Shown here piece by piece: positions 11,540 to 19,791 of a stretch of DNA of 64,000 nucleotides (position 1 is the stretch's first letter; each line of letters opens with the position of its first letter). Below the pieces are notes generated by a model. That model was not told the origin of the DNA and searched no databases. It was given only the letters and a program-made list of their open reading frames with translations. The translations under genes were made by a program, and so were the position numbers. The stretch is from an uncultured Phycisphaerales bacterium (GTDB taxonomy: Bacteria > Planctomycetota > Phycisphaerae > WQYP01). The stretch lies in assembly GCA_903845195.1 (NCBI GenBank), contig CAIMWO010000053.1, positions 46,503 through 110,502 of the forward strand. Reading direction: 5' to 3'.

Positions 11540-12467
11540 ATGGATAGCGATCGACATTACTTAGGATTGGACGTTGGCGGCACGAAGTGCGCGGCACTGA
11601 TCGGCAATGCCGAAGGTAAGGTACTGTCGCGCACGGAATGGCGATCTGATGCTCAACGCGGGCCCGGGCCGATGATCGATGATCTATGCCGGCATACGTT
11701 AGACCTGATCGCCAAAGCCGGCACAAAGCCGGTCCGTGGCGGCGTGTCGATCGGCGGGCCGCTCGACGCGGAAAAGGGGATCATCTATTCGCCGCCGAAT
11801 CTTCCCGGGTGGGATGCGATCCCGCTGCGGGACCAGTTGTCGCGCCGTTTGGAAATGCCGATGTTCATCGCCCACGATGGCGGCGCCTGCGCCCTGGCGG
11901 AGACCTGGTGGGGCGCAGGGAGGGGTTCGCGGCGCGTCGTCTATCTGACCTGTGGCACAGGATTTGGCATGGGCTTCGTCTGCGATGGCAAAGTCTATTA
12001 CGGAAGCCGCGGCCAAAGCGTGGAAATCGGGCACGTACGCTACCGGGAAGAGGGCCCAGACGCCTACGGCAAGCCCGGCTGCTTCGAAGGATTTTGCGCC
12101 GGCGGCAGCCTGGGACGACTGGCCGCGTGGCGCTTCCCCCAGCGATGGAAGGATCGCCCCCCCCACTTCCGAAGAAGTCTCCGGACTGGCCCAAAGCGGC
12201 GATCGCGATGCACAGGAGATCATCGATCTGAACGCCCGCGGCGTGGGCGACGCGTGTGCCATGCTCGGCGACATGCTCTCGCCGGATGTGATCCTGCTGG
12301 GAAGCCTGGCACGTTACCTGGGGATGAGTTGGATTGAAAAAATTCGCGCGCGATTTGCCGCGGAATGCCTGGCATCCAATGCCAAATCCTGCCGAATCGA
12401 ACCCGCGGGATTGGGCGAGCGTCTGCAGGATTGCTCGGCGCTGGTCGTGGCGGTCGCGGGGGAATAA
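11540..12467 (+). pseudogene. ROK family sugar kinase/regulator, frameshifted at a C8 run
   Basis: ROK proteins are glucokinase-like sugar kinases or sugar-responsive repressors; this one has no N-terminal helix-turn-helix, so a kinase is more likely. The first frame (from ATG 11540) carries the phosphate-binding LGLDVGGTK, FIAHDGGACALAETWWG and VYLTCGTGFGMGF, then VEIGHVRY. At 12157-12164 eight C residues interrupt the frame. After that run the rest (TSEEVSGLAQSGDRDAQEII ... SPDVILLGSLARYLGMSW) continues one base out of phase to the stop at 12467. Removing one C gives a continuous 308-residue protein of normal ROK length. The break is either a sequencing error, a recent mutation, or phase variation by slippage. 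Confidence 0.85.
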
Positions 12468-12474
12468 CCCGCCA

Positions 12475-13803
12475 TCACTTCAGAATTCCGCCCGTCGCGG
12501 TAAGTCGATTCTGAATATCCGTAATAGGAACTTTCGCGATGGGCGTGGCACCCGCCGCAGCCAGGGCCGCGGTGACACCCGCCGCTTCACCGATCGCCAT
12601 CACCGACGGACTCACGCGGAACGAACTCATCGCTTCATGCGTGGCCGAGATGCAGCGGCCCGCAACAATCAGATTCGACGGCCCCGCGGAGGGAACCAGG
12701 CAACGCCACGGAATGTCATAGTGGTCCTCGCCCTGGACCCATTTGATGACCGTGCCATCCGTGCCCGGCTCGTGAATGTCGATGCCGTAGCAGCATTGGG
12801 CGATCACATCGTCGAATTGCCGCCCGGAAACGACATCATCGGCAGTGAGCGTATAGAGCCCCTGAATCTGGCGCGTTTCGCGGACGCCGATCTGCCGCGC
12901 CAACTGCACCAGTCCCACGTTCTCAAATCCCGGCAGATACTTGCGGTAGAAACGGATGCCTTCTTCCACCTGCTGTTTGCCCTGGGCTTCCGCGACGGCA
13001 AGTTTGGCGGGATCGGTGGGATCGTCGCAGAAGACCCGGCCGAAATTGACAGTTGCGGTGGAGGTGTTCCCGGGAATGCTCGTGATCGACACGATGTGCT
13101 TGCGCGGTATCGTGAGTTCCCCTCGCTCGCGCGCCAGTTTCACCCACGCATTGACCTGCGTATGCTCCTCGATGAATACGTGCTCTTCACCGGTGACCGC
13201 ATCGCGTCGGATGGCAAACGGCATTTCGCGGCGCACCTTCTCCAGATCGATCGGACCGATCGAATAGCAATATGTCAGCGGCATCACGGCGTGATCGCCC
13301 GGCCGGCCGAAGTTGAACGGAACACCCGCCACAAATGCCGCCGTCGCGTCTCCCGTCGCGTCCACAACCGTTTGGGCGTTAATGGATGAACCATCGTCGA
13401 GGTCGGCATGCGTCGAAGAGTTGAACGACATCTTACGAATGGATCGGCCAAGGAGCGTTTGCACGCCGGCCTCGCGGCACATGGTGGTTACCTGCTCGAG
13501 AAACACGTCCGGATTGTACGCTTCCATCCAGAACGCGGGATCCAGTTGCGTTCCGTAGATGGCCTTGCGGTCGATGAGTCGCTGCCGGAGTTCTGCAAAT
13601 ATTCCGCCAATGATCAGGCGGCGGGAAGGAACTTTGTGTGCATTGCAAAAATTGTTCACCAGCGCTGCCGTGCCCATTCCACCGAGAATGGGATGGCGTT
13701 CGATAAGCGCGACACGGCGGCCCATTCTGGCGGCCGCGACGGCGGCGCCGATGCCTGCCGGACCGCCACCGATAACGAGCACTTCAACGGAGGCGTCTGA
13801 CAT
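12475..13803 (-). CDS. FAD-dependent oxidoreductase (FAD_oxidored family)
   Basis: The 442-residue cytoplasmic flavoprotein opens with the dinucleotide-binding motif VEVLVIGGGPAGIGAAVAAA and the following GRRVALIERHPILGGMGTAA. It has the second FAD motif near the end (NLIVAGRCISATHEAM, then GEAAGVTAALAA). This layout matches FAD-dependent oxidoreductases common in planctomycetes, where several occur in sugar or polysaccharide gene sets; the substrate is unknown. AAGGATT lies upstream of the ATG at 13803. It converges on the ROK gene with 7 bases between the stops. The L-rhamnose isomerase gene lies upstream beyond the small YkgJ-like gene, so a sugar-related role is possible but not shown. 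Confidence 0.85.
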   Translation of the reverse strand: MSDASVEVLVIGGGPAGIGAAVAAARMGRRVALIERHPILGGMGTAALVNNFCNAHKVPSRRLIIGGIFAELRQRLIDRKAIYGTQLDPAFWMEAYNPDVFLEQVTTMCREAGVQTLLGRSIRKMSFNSSTHADLDDGSSINAQTVVDATGDATAAFVAGVPFNFGRPGDHAVMPLTYCYSIGPIDLEKVRREMPFAIRRDAVTGEEHVFIEEHTQVNAWVKLARERGELTIPRKHIVSITSIPGNTSTATVNFGRVFCDDPTDPAKLAVAEAQGKQQVEEGIRFYRKYLPGFENVGLVQLARQIGVRETRQIQGLYTLTADDVVSGRQFDDVIAQCCYGIDIHEPGTDGTVIKWVQGEDHYDIPWRCLVPSAGPSNLIVAGRCISATHEAMSSFRVSPSVMAIGEAAGVTAALAAAGATPIAKVPITDIQNRLTATGGILK

Positions 13804-14092
13804 ATAGGGGTAATCCTTAAAACATGCTTCAATTCAAGCCAGAATACGGAGTGTACAGAAATCGTCTACGAAAATCACTAGCCGCAACGGCCTTCGTAAG
13901 CATGAATTGACGGGTCGGGCTATTGGTTCTCGAATTTGCGACCACTTTTATGGACCTGGCGACAAAACGCGGTGCCTTTTCTGATTTCGCACGATAGACT
14001 CATACAGTCGAACGAAACATGGTGAGTGCAGAATCTCCTCGCCACCGCGCCACGATTGGGAATTTACGGGCCGCAGTATCTCGGAGTGTGAA

Positions 14093-14371
14093 TTGACGAA
14101 GCTACCGATACTGAGTTGTTCCAATTGCGGCATCTGCTGCCACCTGCAACGCGTACCGCCGTTCATGGACACTGAACTGGGCGCTCTGCCTTTGGCCCTG
14201 GCGGCCGAAGTGGAAGCGGAAGCTGAAATCGGCGAGGCCGGCGGCGGGCCGTGCGTGTGGTTGAACGCCGCGAAACAATGCAGCCACTATGAGCATCGCC
14301 CCGAAGTGTGCCGGCAGTTCGAGCTCGGCGCAGAAGACTGCCTCGAGATGCGCGCCAGGCACGGACTTTGA
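14093..14371 (+). CDS. YkgJ-like cysteine-cluster protein (TTG start)
   Basis: The 92-residue product has the YkgJ/UPF0153 cysteine pattern: CSNCGICC near the N-terminus, then CVWL, CSHYEHRPEVCRQF and a final EDC. The family is thought to bind zinc or a Fe-S cluster. The start is TTG at 14093, supported by GGAG 6 bases upstream; there is no closer ATG before the CxxC motif. It is small but complete for the family. It converges with the rhamnose isomerase gene with 6 bases between the stops. Confidence 0.8.
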   Translation: MTKLPILSCSNCGICCHLQRVPPFMDTELGALPLALAAEVEAEAEIGEAGGGPCVWLNAAKQCSHYEHRPEVCRQFELGAEDCLEMRARHGL

Positions 14372-14377
14372 AATCCG

Positions 14378-15664
14378 TTATCGACGTTTAGCCAGAACGT
14401 CTGATTCGTACTTCCTCACCTGTGCCATCCACGTGCGATCCAAAGGCATGCCCGCTTTGACGCAAAGCGCATCCCAGACCGCACCGAAGGGCAGCGTCTT
14501 CGCTTCATCCATGAGGGCCAGGCGTCCGGCATTGTCCCCCGCCGCCTCCAGTCGCTGCAGTTCCGCCGTCGGATCAAGCAGGGCGTAAAGAATCGCCTTG
14601 CGCGTAGCGCGCAACCCGATGACGTACGCGGCGATGCGGTTGATACTGGCATCGAAATAATCGGTCGCCAGGATGACGCGATCCCACGCCCCGCCGCGCT
14701 GAATCTCGAGAAACACATTCCGCAGATCGTCATTGAAAATCACGACATGATCGGAATCCCACCGAATCGGCCGGCTGACGTGCAGCAGCAATTGCCCGTG
14801 GAACTGTAGAAAACTGGAAATCTTGTCGTGAATCGTTTCCGTGGGATGATAATGTCCCATGTCCATTGTCAGGCCGATCCCGCGGGAGAGCGCATAGCTG
14901 CTGTAAAATTCAGATGAGCCGACAACGTACTCTTCGCTGCCGAGTCCGAAAAGTTTGCTCTCCACGAAATCGATGCACTGCTTCTTATTGACGCTCTTTT
15001 CGCGCACGATCGCCTGATCCAGAGAATCCGCAAGCAGTTTGCGATGCGTCCAGCGGTCGGCCGGGAAATCTTTGCCGCCGTCCGGAACCCAGTGATTTAC
15101 AAAGCACGGCCCGCCCTGATGGCGCGCCATCGCCTCGGCAATCTTGCGCGACGCAATGGCATGGCGAATCCAGAAGCGGCGAATCGCCGGATCGGCATGC
15201 GAGAGCGTGTAACCGCCGTCGGCCTTCGGATGGGCGAAAAATGAGGGATTGAAGTCGAGATGAATCCGCCGGCGCTGGGCCCAGTCCATCCAGTTGTTGA
15301 AATGCTTCGGCTCCAGCGCATCGCGATCGACTACCTGGCCGCCGGTTTCGGCATACATCGCATGAATGTTCAAACGCAGCGTGCCAGGGACAAGTTGCAG
15401 GACCTGCTCGTAATCGGCCCGCGCTTCATCGGGGGTGCGCGCCCGGCCGGGATAGTTGCCCGTGGCCATGATGCCGCCGCCATCGAGGCCCGCGGGTTTC
15501 TTCTCGAAACCCACGACATCGTCGGCCTGCCAGCAGTGCAGCGAAAGCGGAATCTTCAACGCCGCGGAAATGGCCTTGTCTGAATTCACGCCGTTGGACG
15601 CATACGCATCGCGCGCACTGGCATAGAGTTTATCAACGATCTTGGAGCCCGGTCTGGCAGTCAT
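14378..15664 (-). CDS. rhaA: L-rhamnose isomerase
   Basis: RhaA interconverts L-rhamnose and L-rhamnulose in the cytoplasm. The 428-residue length is right for the family. Characteristic segments are IPLSLHCWQADDVVGFE, GGIMATGNYPGRARTPDEAR, RLNIHAMYAETGG, HFNNWMDWAQ and LDFNPSFFAHPKA, with metal-binding His and Asp residues in LTMDMGHYHPTETI and VSRPIRWDSDHVV. No rhamnulokinase or aldolase gene is adjacent; the nearby ROK gene is the only other sugar-kinase-like gene. The ATG at 15664 agrees with the conserved start of the family. Related sugar isomerases cannot be fully excluded, but the match is strong. Confidence 0.92.
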   Translation of the reverse strand: MTARPGSKIVDKLYASARDAYASNGVNSDKAISAALKIPLSLHCWQADDVVGFEKKPAGLDGGGIMATGNYPGRARTPDEARADYEQVLQLVPGTLRLNIHAMYAETGGQVVDRDALEPKHFNNWMDWAQRRRIHLDFNPSFFAHPKADGGYTLSHADPAIRRFWIRHAIASRKIAEAMARHQGGPCFVNHWVPDGGKDFPADRWTHRKLLADSLDQAIVREKSVNKKQCIDFVESKLFGLGSEEYVVGSSEFYSSYALSRGIGLTMDMGHYHPTETIHDKISSFLQFHGQLLLHVSRPIRWDSDHVVIFNDDLRNVFLEIQRGGAWDRVILATDYFDASINRIAAYVIGLRATRKAILYALLDPTAELQRLEAAGDNAGRLALMDEAKTLPFGAVWDALCVKAGMPLDRTWMAQVRKYESDVLAKRR

Positions 15665-15758
15665 GGATACTCCGCAAAAAAGCAGCGAAATGGATGCAGC
15701 AGACTACGCGGGCCGGGCGGGCATCGTCAACAAAAGTACAAGCATGTGAACAGGATCG

Positions 15759-17228
15759 TCAGCCAATCACAGGATCTGCAACGTGCTTCAACTCGGAGCT
15801 CGACTGCCCCTGAGTGCTCAACAGGTAATCGAGCACATCGTCCGCGGAATAGGTCTCTTTGCCCGCCGGCAGATAGCGCGCGACATTCGCCACATCATCT
15901 CCCGCTGTGATCAGGGCGCCTTCCAGCTGGCCCTCAGACTGCACCTGCGCCAGGCCGATGTTGGCAAACAGCGCGTTGCACAGGCACTTGCGTCCCACGG
16001 TGTCGGCCAGCGCCCCCCCCTTGGCCAGGTAATCCTTGACGGGCTCAGCCGAGCAACGGTAGCCGAGCGTGCCGTCGTCCTTGCGATAGGTCTTCCGCAA
16101 ATACCCGATATCGCAGATGCGTGTTCGCGCCTCGTAGGCCGCGGCATCGGACAGTGAACCTTCCATCTGCAGAACTTTGAACGGAAAACCGGTCGGCGAG
16201 GCCAGCGGATCGGTGAATACGTCCGAGCGCTGAGCGCGGCTCATTGCGAGCATGCGTTTCTTGAGTTCCGGATCCAGGCCGGATTCGTTACTGACCGCGA
16301 ACGCCGTCCCCACCTGTATCCCACTGGCCCCGGAGGCCAGTGCATCGGCAAGTTTTTCGGGCGTGGCAAAACCGCCGGCCATCCAGAACGGGAGGCCCAG
16401 CGGACGTATCTTCTCCAGGTCGGCATCATCGCGCTCGCCATACAGCGGCTCGCCACGGACGTTGAGCTGCAGCGGCCCGCGCGGCGGCGCGTTATGCCCG
16501 CCGGCCAGCGCCGTTTCGATGATGAACCCATCCACCTTGCCGTTGGATTTCCGCGCCAGCGTCATCGCCAGCGTCGCCGATGAAATAATCGCCAGAAACT
16601 GCGGTCGCTTGAGCGGCGGCACGGCGCCGTTGCAGAACGATACTGGATCAAAATGAGCCGCACACTGCTCGCCTGCCTGGGCGCTTTCCACATCCATCTT
16701 GAGTTCGGCGGCATGGCCCTGCGCAAAGGCGTCCAGCACGCCGGGAATGTACCGCGGAATACCTGCCCCCATCAGCACGTAATCAACCCCCGCCAGCATG
16801 GCGCCGAAAATCGAAGGCAATGTCGGCGTCTGCACCTTTTCCAGAAAATTGATCCCGACGACCCCCTCGTGCCCTTCCTTGGCCAGATACACTTCGACGT
16901 AATTCGCCAGCACGGTCAATTCCAGCAGCGGCGCCGGAAAATTCACCTGTGGCAGCGGACTGAGCTTGTAGGGTTCGTCCGGCGCTCGGCCACCCGAGAT
17001 AAAGTAGCGATCGAGCACACGCTGCGCCATGTCAGGAATTGGAAAATGCGATAGCGCTCGGCGAATGTGCCCACCGGTGTCGCCTTCTTGCAGACGCCGT
17101 GCCAGCACCACCGCAATGCCTGTTCCCGAAACAACACCGAGTTGTCCGCGGCGCGACACTGCCCGCGCCAGGGGCCAGCCCGATACTGCTACCCCCATCC
17201 CCCCCTGGATGATCTTGAATGACGCCAT
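15759..17228 (-). CDS. PfaD / nitronate monooxygenase-like flavoprotein
   Basis: This 489-residue TIM-barrel protein belongs to the 2-nitropropane dioxygenase/FabK superfamily. It opens with FKIIQGGMGVAVSGWPLARAVSRRGQLGVVSGTGI, has ETALAGGHNAPPRG in the FMN/active-site region, and LPFWMAGGFATPEKLADALASGASGIQVGTAF in the phosphate-binding barrel end. The length exceeds simple nitronate monooxygenases (~320) and fits the PfaD-like branch, which in some bacteria is the enoyl reductase of polyunsaturated fatty acid synthases. No polyketide or fatty acid genes are adjacent here, so the role is uncertain. GGA-rich sequence precedes the ATG poorly; the start is chosen by homology to the IIQGGMG start. 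Confidence 0.85.
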   Translation of the reverse strand: MASFKIIQGGMGVAVSGWPLARAVSRRGQLGVVSGTGIAVVLARRLQEGDTGGHIRRALSHFPIPDMAQRVLDRYFISGGRAPDEPYKLSPLPQVNFPAPLLELTVLANYVEVYLAKEGHEGVVGINFLEKVQTPTLPSIFGAMLAGVDYVLMGAGIPRYIPGVLDAFAQGHAAELKMDVESAQAGEQCAAHFDPVSFCNGAVPPLKRPQFLAIISSATLAMTLARKSNGKVDGFIIETALAGGHNAPPRGPLQLNVRGEPLYGERDDADLEKIRPLGLPFWMAGGFATPEKLADALASGASGIQVGTAFAVSNESGLDPELKKRMLAMSRAQRSDVFTDPLASPTGFPFKVLQMEGSLSDAAAYEARTRICDIGYLRKTYRKDDGTLGYRCSAEPVKDYLAKGGALADTVGRKCLCNALFANIGLAQVQSEGQLEGALITAGDDVANVARYLPAGKETYSADDVLDYLLSTQGQSSSELKHVADPVIG

Positions 17229-17290
17229 GATCCATCCGAAAACTGGCCGAGCCTCAAGTCGCTACAGAAAACTCAAGGCATTACTAAAAG

Positions 17291-17322
17291 CAGAGGAGGC
17301 CACTTTCCCGTGGCCTCCTCTG
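17291..17322 (-). terminator. Terminator of the RRM gene
   Basis: A perfect 13-bp stem, CAGAGGAGGCCAC with GTGGCCTCCTCTG, closes a 6-base loop. Read on the minus strand it is followed by CTTTTAGT. It lies 19 bases downstream of the RNA-binding protein stop and before the flavoprotein start region. Confidence 0.85.
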
Positions 17323-17341
17323 TGAATATCAACAGGAGCGA

Positions 17342-17653
17342 TCAATAACGGCCACGACCGCCGCCACCGCCACCACCGCCACCAAAGTTGCCGCGGGGAC
17401 GTTCTTCGCGAGGCTTGGCTTCATTGACCGTCAACGCCCGGCCGCCATGCTGCTGACCATTGAGTGCGGCAATCGCTGCCTGCGCTTCAGTGTCCGAGCT
17501 CATTTCCACAAAGCCGAAACCCTTCGAACGGCCGGTGTCACGATCGGTGATGATCTGTGCGCTCTCGACAGTACCATGCGGCGTAAATAGTTCCTGCAGG
17601 GCATTGTTATCCACGTCATAGCTTAGGTTGCCGACGTATAGTTTTTTGCCCAT
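17342..17653 (-). CDS. Single-RRM glycine-rich RNA-binding protein
   Basis: The 103-residue protein is one RNA recognition motif (residues 1-80) with RNP2 LYVGNL and RNP1 SKGFGFVEM, followed by a Gly-rich tail that ends in RGRY. Such short RRM proteins occur in cyanobacteria, planctomycetes and some other bacteria; they bind RNA and are often cold-responsive. AGGAG precedes the ATG at good spacing (GAGGAGAAACCATG). It has its own terminator and a long 5' gap, consistent with a single, strongly expressed gene. Confidence 0.95.
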   Translation of the reverse strand: MGKKLYVGNLSYDVDNNALQELFTPHGTVESAQIITDRDTGRSKGFGFVEMSSDTEAQAAIAALNGQQHGGRALTVNEAKPREERPRGNFGGGGGGGGGRGRY

Positions 17654-18003
17654 GGTTTCTCCTCACGATGAAATGGGCTGGAACCTGTGTTTTACTTTCC
17701 AGGTCCGAACGAAAGGGCCGACATTTCGGCTCCCCAAGGCAGGTGGCGAGAGAGAAGTAGGAGGCGGGACCAAAAAAGCAGCCGTCGCGTACCAGGCTCG
17801 TTCGACAAACCAACCTCATATATGGTAGCAGGACGGCGTGCGGGATGATACACGCAAGCGTTGAAATTCTGAAAATCTGACAAAATGCCCGCATAGGCTA
17901 AAAAGACGGAGTGCATCGCGATTTGCGAATTGTCCGGCTCCGCGTCGTCCCTCTATCACCTTCCAGCCTACTATGATTTGGTTCCCTTGAATGGAGGTGT
18001 TCC
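17654..18003. other. Divergent intergenic region, about 350 bases
   Basis: This lies between the divergent RRM gene and the small DUF1328 gene. It probably contains both promoters and a long leader of the RRM mRNA. I see no gene and no repeat of the kinds found elsewhere in the window. Confidence 0.4.
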
Positions 18004-18177
18004 ATGCTTCGATGGGCTTTGATTTTCTTTATCGTCGCGATCGTCGCGGCATTGTTCGGCTTCTTCGGCATCGCCGCAGCCGCAACCGGCATCGCCAAGC
18101 TGCTCTTCGTGATCTTCCTCGTGCTGTTCCTGATCTCGCTCATTGCGGGACTGATCCAAAGGCCACGCATGCATTAG
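18004..18177 (+). CDS. DUF1328 / UPF0391 small membrane protein
   Basis: This 57-residue gene is easily missed because of its size. The product [20 protein letters not shown]... has two hydrophobic segments, residues ~2-27 and ~33-50, joined by [13 protein letters not shown], which is the DUF1328 (YtjA-like) pattern including the final short polar tail. GGAGGT lies 5 bases before the ATG, a strong ribosome site. It is followed 37 bases later by a terminator. The family is found in the inner membrane of many Gram-negative bacteria; its function is not established. Confidence 0.92.
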   Translation: MLRWALIFFIVAIVAALFGFFGIAAAATGIAKLLFVIFLVLFLISLIAGLIQRPRMH

Positions 18178-18213
18178 AATGAAATGGTCTCTTGGCGAAC
18201 CTCCGCAGATTCA

Positions 18214-18250
18214 GGCTGCCCCCGGTACAGGTTTCCGGGGCAGCCTTTTT
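18214..18250 (+). terminator. Terminator after the DUF1328 gene
   Basis: The 9-bp stem GGCTGCCCC with GGGGCAGCC is followed directly by TTTTT. It separates the DUF1328 gene from sthA. Because of it an upstream ATG at 18184 for sthA is unlikely. Confidence 0.9.
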
Positions 18251-18306
18251 CGTTATCATTCTCGTTATCATCTGATGCGGCATACATAAGGGAAGGAACC
18301 TCGTCC

Positions 18307-19791
18307 ATGGAAAAATTGGAATTCGACCTGGTCGTGCTCGGCGCGGGGCCTGCCGGTGAAAACGGCGCCGCTGTCGCCGGCATGATCGGCAAGCGTGTCG
18401 CCCTCGTCGAGAAACGCCGGGAGGTCGGCGGGGCCTCCGCCATCACCGGCACGCTCCCCAGCAAAACCCTCCGCGAAACGGCGCTCGCCTTTTCCGCACT
18501 CGAGGCCCGCGATCTCTATGGCGTCGATCTTTCCCTCCGCCGCCAGGCCGGCGTACGCGATCTCATGTATCACGAACAGCACGTCAAAGAACATGAACAG
18601 CTGCGCATCCGCCAGCGCCTGGCGCGCTTCGGCGTACAACTCTTCAATGGCGACGGCAGCTTCGTGGACCCCCATACGATCCGCGTTATCCCGCCGGATA
18701 TCTTTTCCCCCACCCCATCAGATGAATTGCTCCTGCACGCCGAAAAAATCCTTATCGCCACCGGCTCATCACCCGTCCGCCCACCCGAATTTCCCTTCTC
18801 CCATTCGCGTGTCTGGGACTCGGACAACATCCTGCAGCTCGAACGCATTCCCAAGACGATGGCCGTCATCGGCGCCGGCGCCATCGGCCTGGAATACGCC
18901 TGCACCTTCTCGGCGCTGGGCGTCAAAGTGCAGGTCGTCGATCGCCGAGATGTCCTGCTGCCCTTCCTCGACCGCGGCATTTCTCAGGCACTCCTGCACG
19001 CCATGCAATCGCGCCTCGGCATCGCGTTTCTCTGGAACCAGAGCGTCACGCATTGCGAAGCGCCGCCGGATGCCGCCGTAACCCTCACGCTCACCTCGGG
19101 CGAAAAACTGGCCGTCGACGCGGTGCTGGTCGCCGCCGGACGCCAAAGCAATACCGAGCGCCTGAATCTCGCAGCCGCTGGACTTGTTGCCGGCAAAAAA
19201 GGCGTCTTGGAAGTCGATGCGGATTACCGCACGAAGGTCCCGCACATCCTCGCCGCCGGCGACGTGATCGGCTTTCCCGGCTTGGCAGCCACCAGCTCCG
19301 AACAGGCGCGCTACGCGATCGCCTGCGCCTTCGGCCGCACCGACAAAAAGCCGATTGCCCCTCAGCTGCCCACCGGAATCTACACGATCCCCGAAGTAAG
19401 CATGGTCGGCGAAACAGAAGAATCGCTCAAAGAAAAGAAAATCGACTACGTGGTGGGCTCCGCCACCTACGACCAGAACGCCCGCGGGGAAATCATCGGC
19501 GACCACACCGGATTCCTGAAACTCCTCTTCCGAAAGTCCGATCGTAAGCTGATCGGCGTACACGTCATCGGCGAACACGCCACGGAACTCGTCCACGTCG
19601 GCCTGGTCGCAATGCACATGGGTGCCGATACGGAGGTATTCAACAGCGTCTGCTTCAACTATCCCACGCTCGGCGATCTCTACAAAGTGGCCACTTACGA
19701 TGCCCTGCGAAAACTGCTTGGACCGCAAGACGCAGCCGCTCATCCCCTGACCACCGCACATCCGCCCATCAGTGCTGAGCCCGCGCCGTAA
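18307..19791 (+). CDS. sthA: Soluble pyridine nucleotide transhydrogenase (SthA-like)
   Basis: SthA transfers hydride between NADPH and NAD+ in the cytoplasm. The 494-residue flavoprotein has FDLVVLGAGPAGENGAAVAG at the N-terminus, MAVIGAGAIGLEYACTFSALG for NAD(P)H binding, and ILAAGDVIGFPGLAATSSEQAR for FAD. The redox-disulfide motif of lipoamide dehydrogenases is replaced by GGASAITGTLPSKTLRE, with neither cysteine, which fits the transhydrogenase branch and excludes a disulfide reductase. The start ATG at 18307 has GGAAGGA 9 bases upstream. The gene converges on hisD and the two coding regions overlap by 23 bases at their 3' ends. Confidence 0.88.
   Translation: MEKLEFDLVVLGAGPAGENGAAVAGMIGKRVALVEKRREVGGASAITGTLPSKTLRETALAFSALEARDLYGVDLSLRRQAGVRDLMYHEQHVKEHEQLRIRQRLARFGVQLFNGDGSFVDPHTIRVIPPDIFSPTPSDELLLHAEKILIATGSSPVRPPEFPFSHSRVWDSDNILQLERIPKTMAVIGAGAIGLEYACTFSALGVKVQVVDRRDVLLPFLDRGISQALLHAMQSRLGIAFLWNQSVTHCEAPPDAAVTLTLTSGEKLAVDAVLVAAGRQSNTERLNLAAAGLVAGKKGVLEVDADYRTKVPHILAAGDVIGFPGLAATSSEQARYAIACAFGRTDKKPIAPQLPTGIYTIPEVSMVGETEESLKEKKIDYVVGSATYDQNARGEIIGDHTGFLKLLFRKSDRKLIGVHVIGEHATELVHVGLVAMHMGADTEVFNSVCFNYPTLGDLYKVATYDALRKLLGPQDAAAHPLTTAHPPISAEPAP

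Noticed and set aside
18184..18306. Upstream start of sthA at 18184
   Set aside because: It would run through the terminator at 18214-18250 and add 41 residues with no homology.
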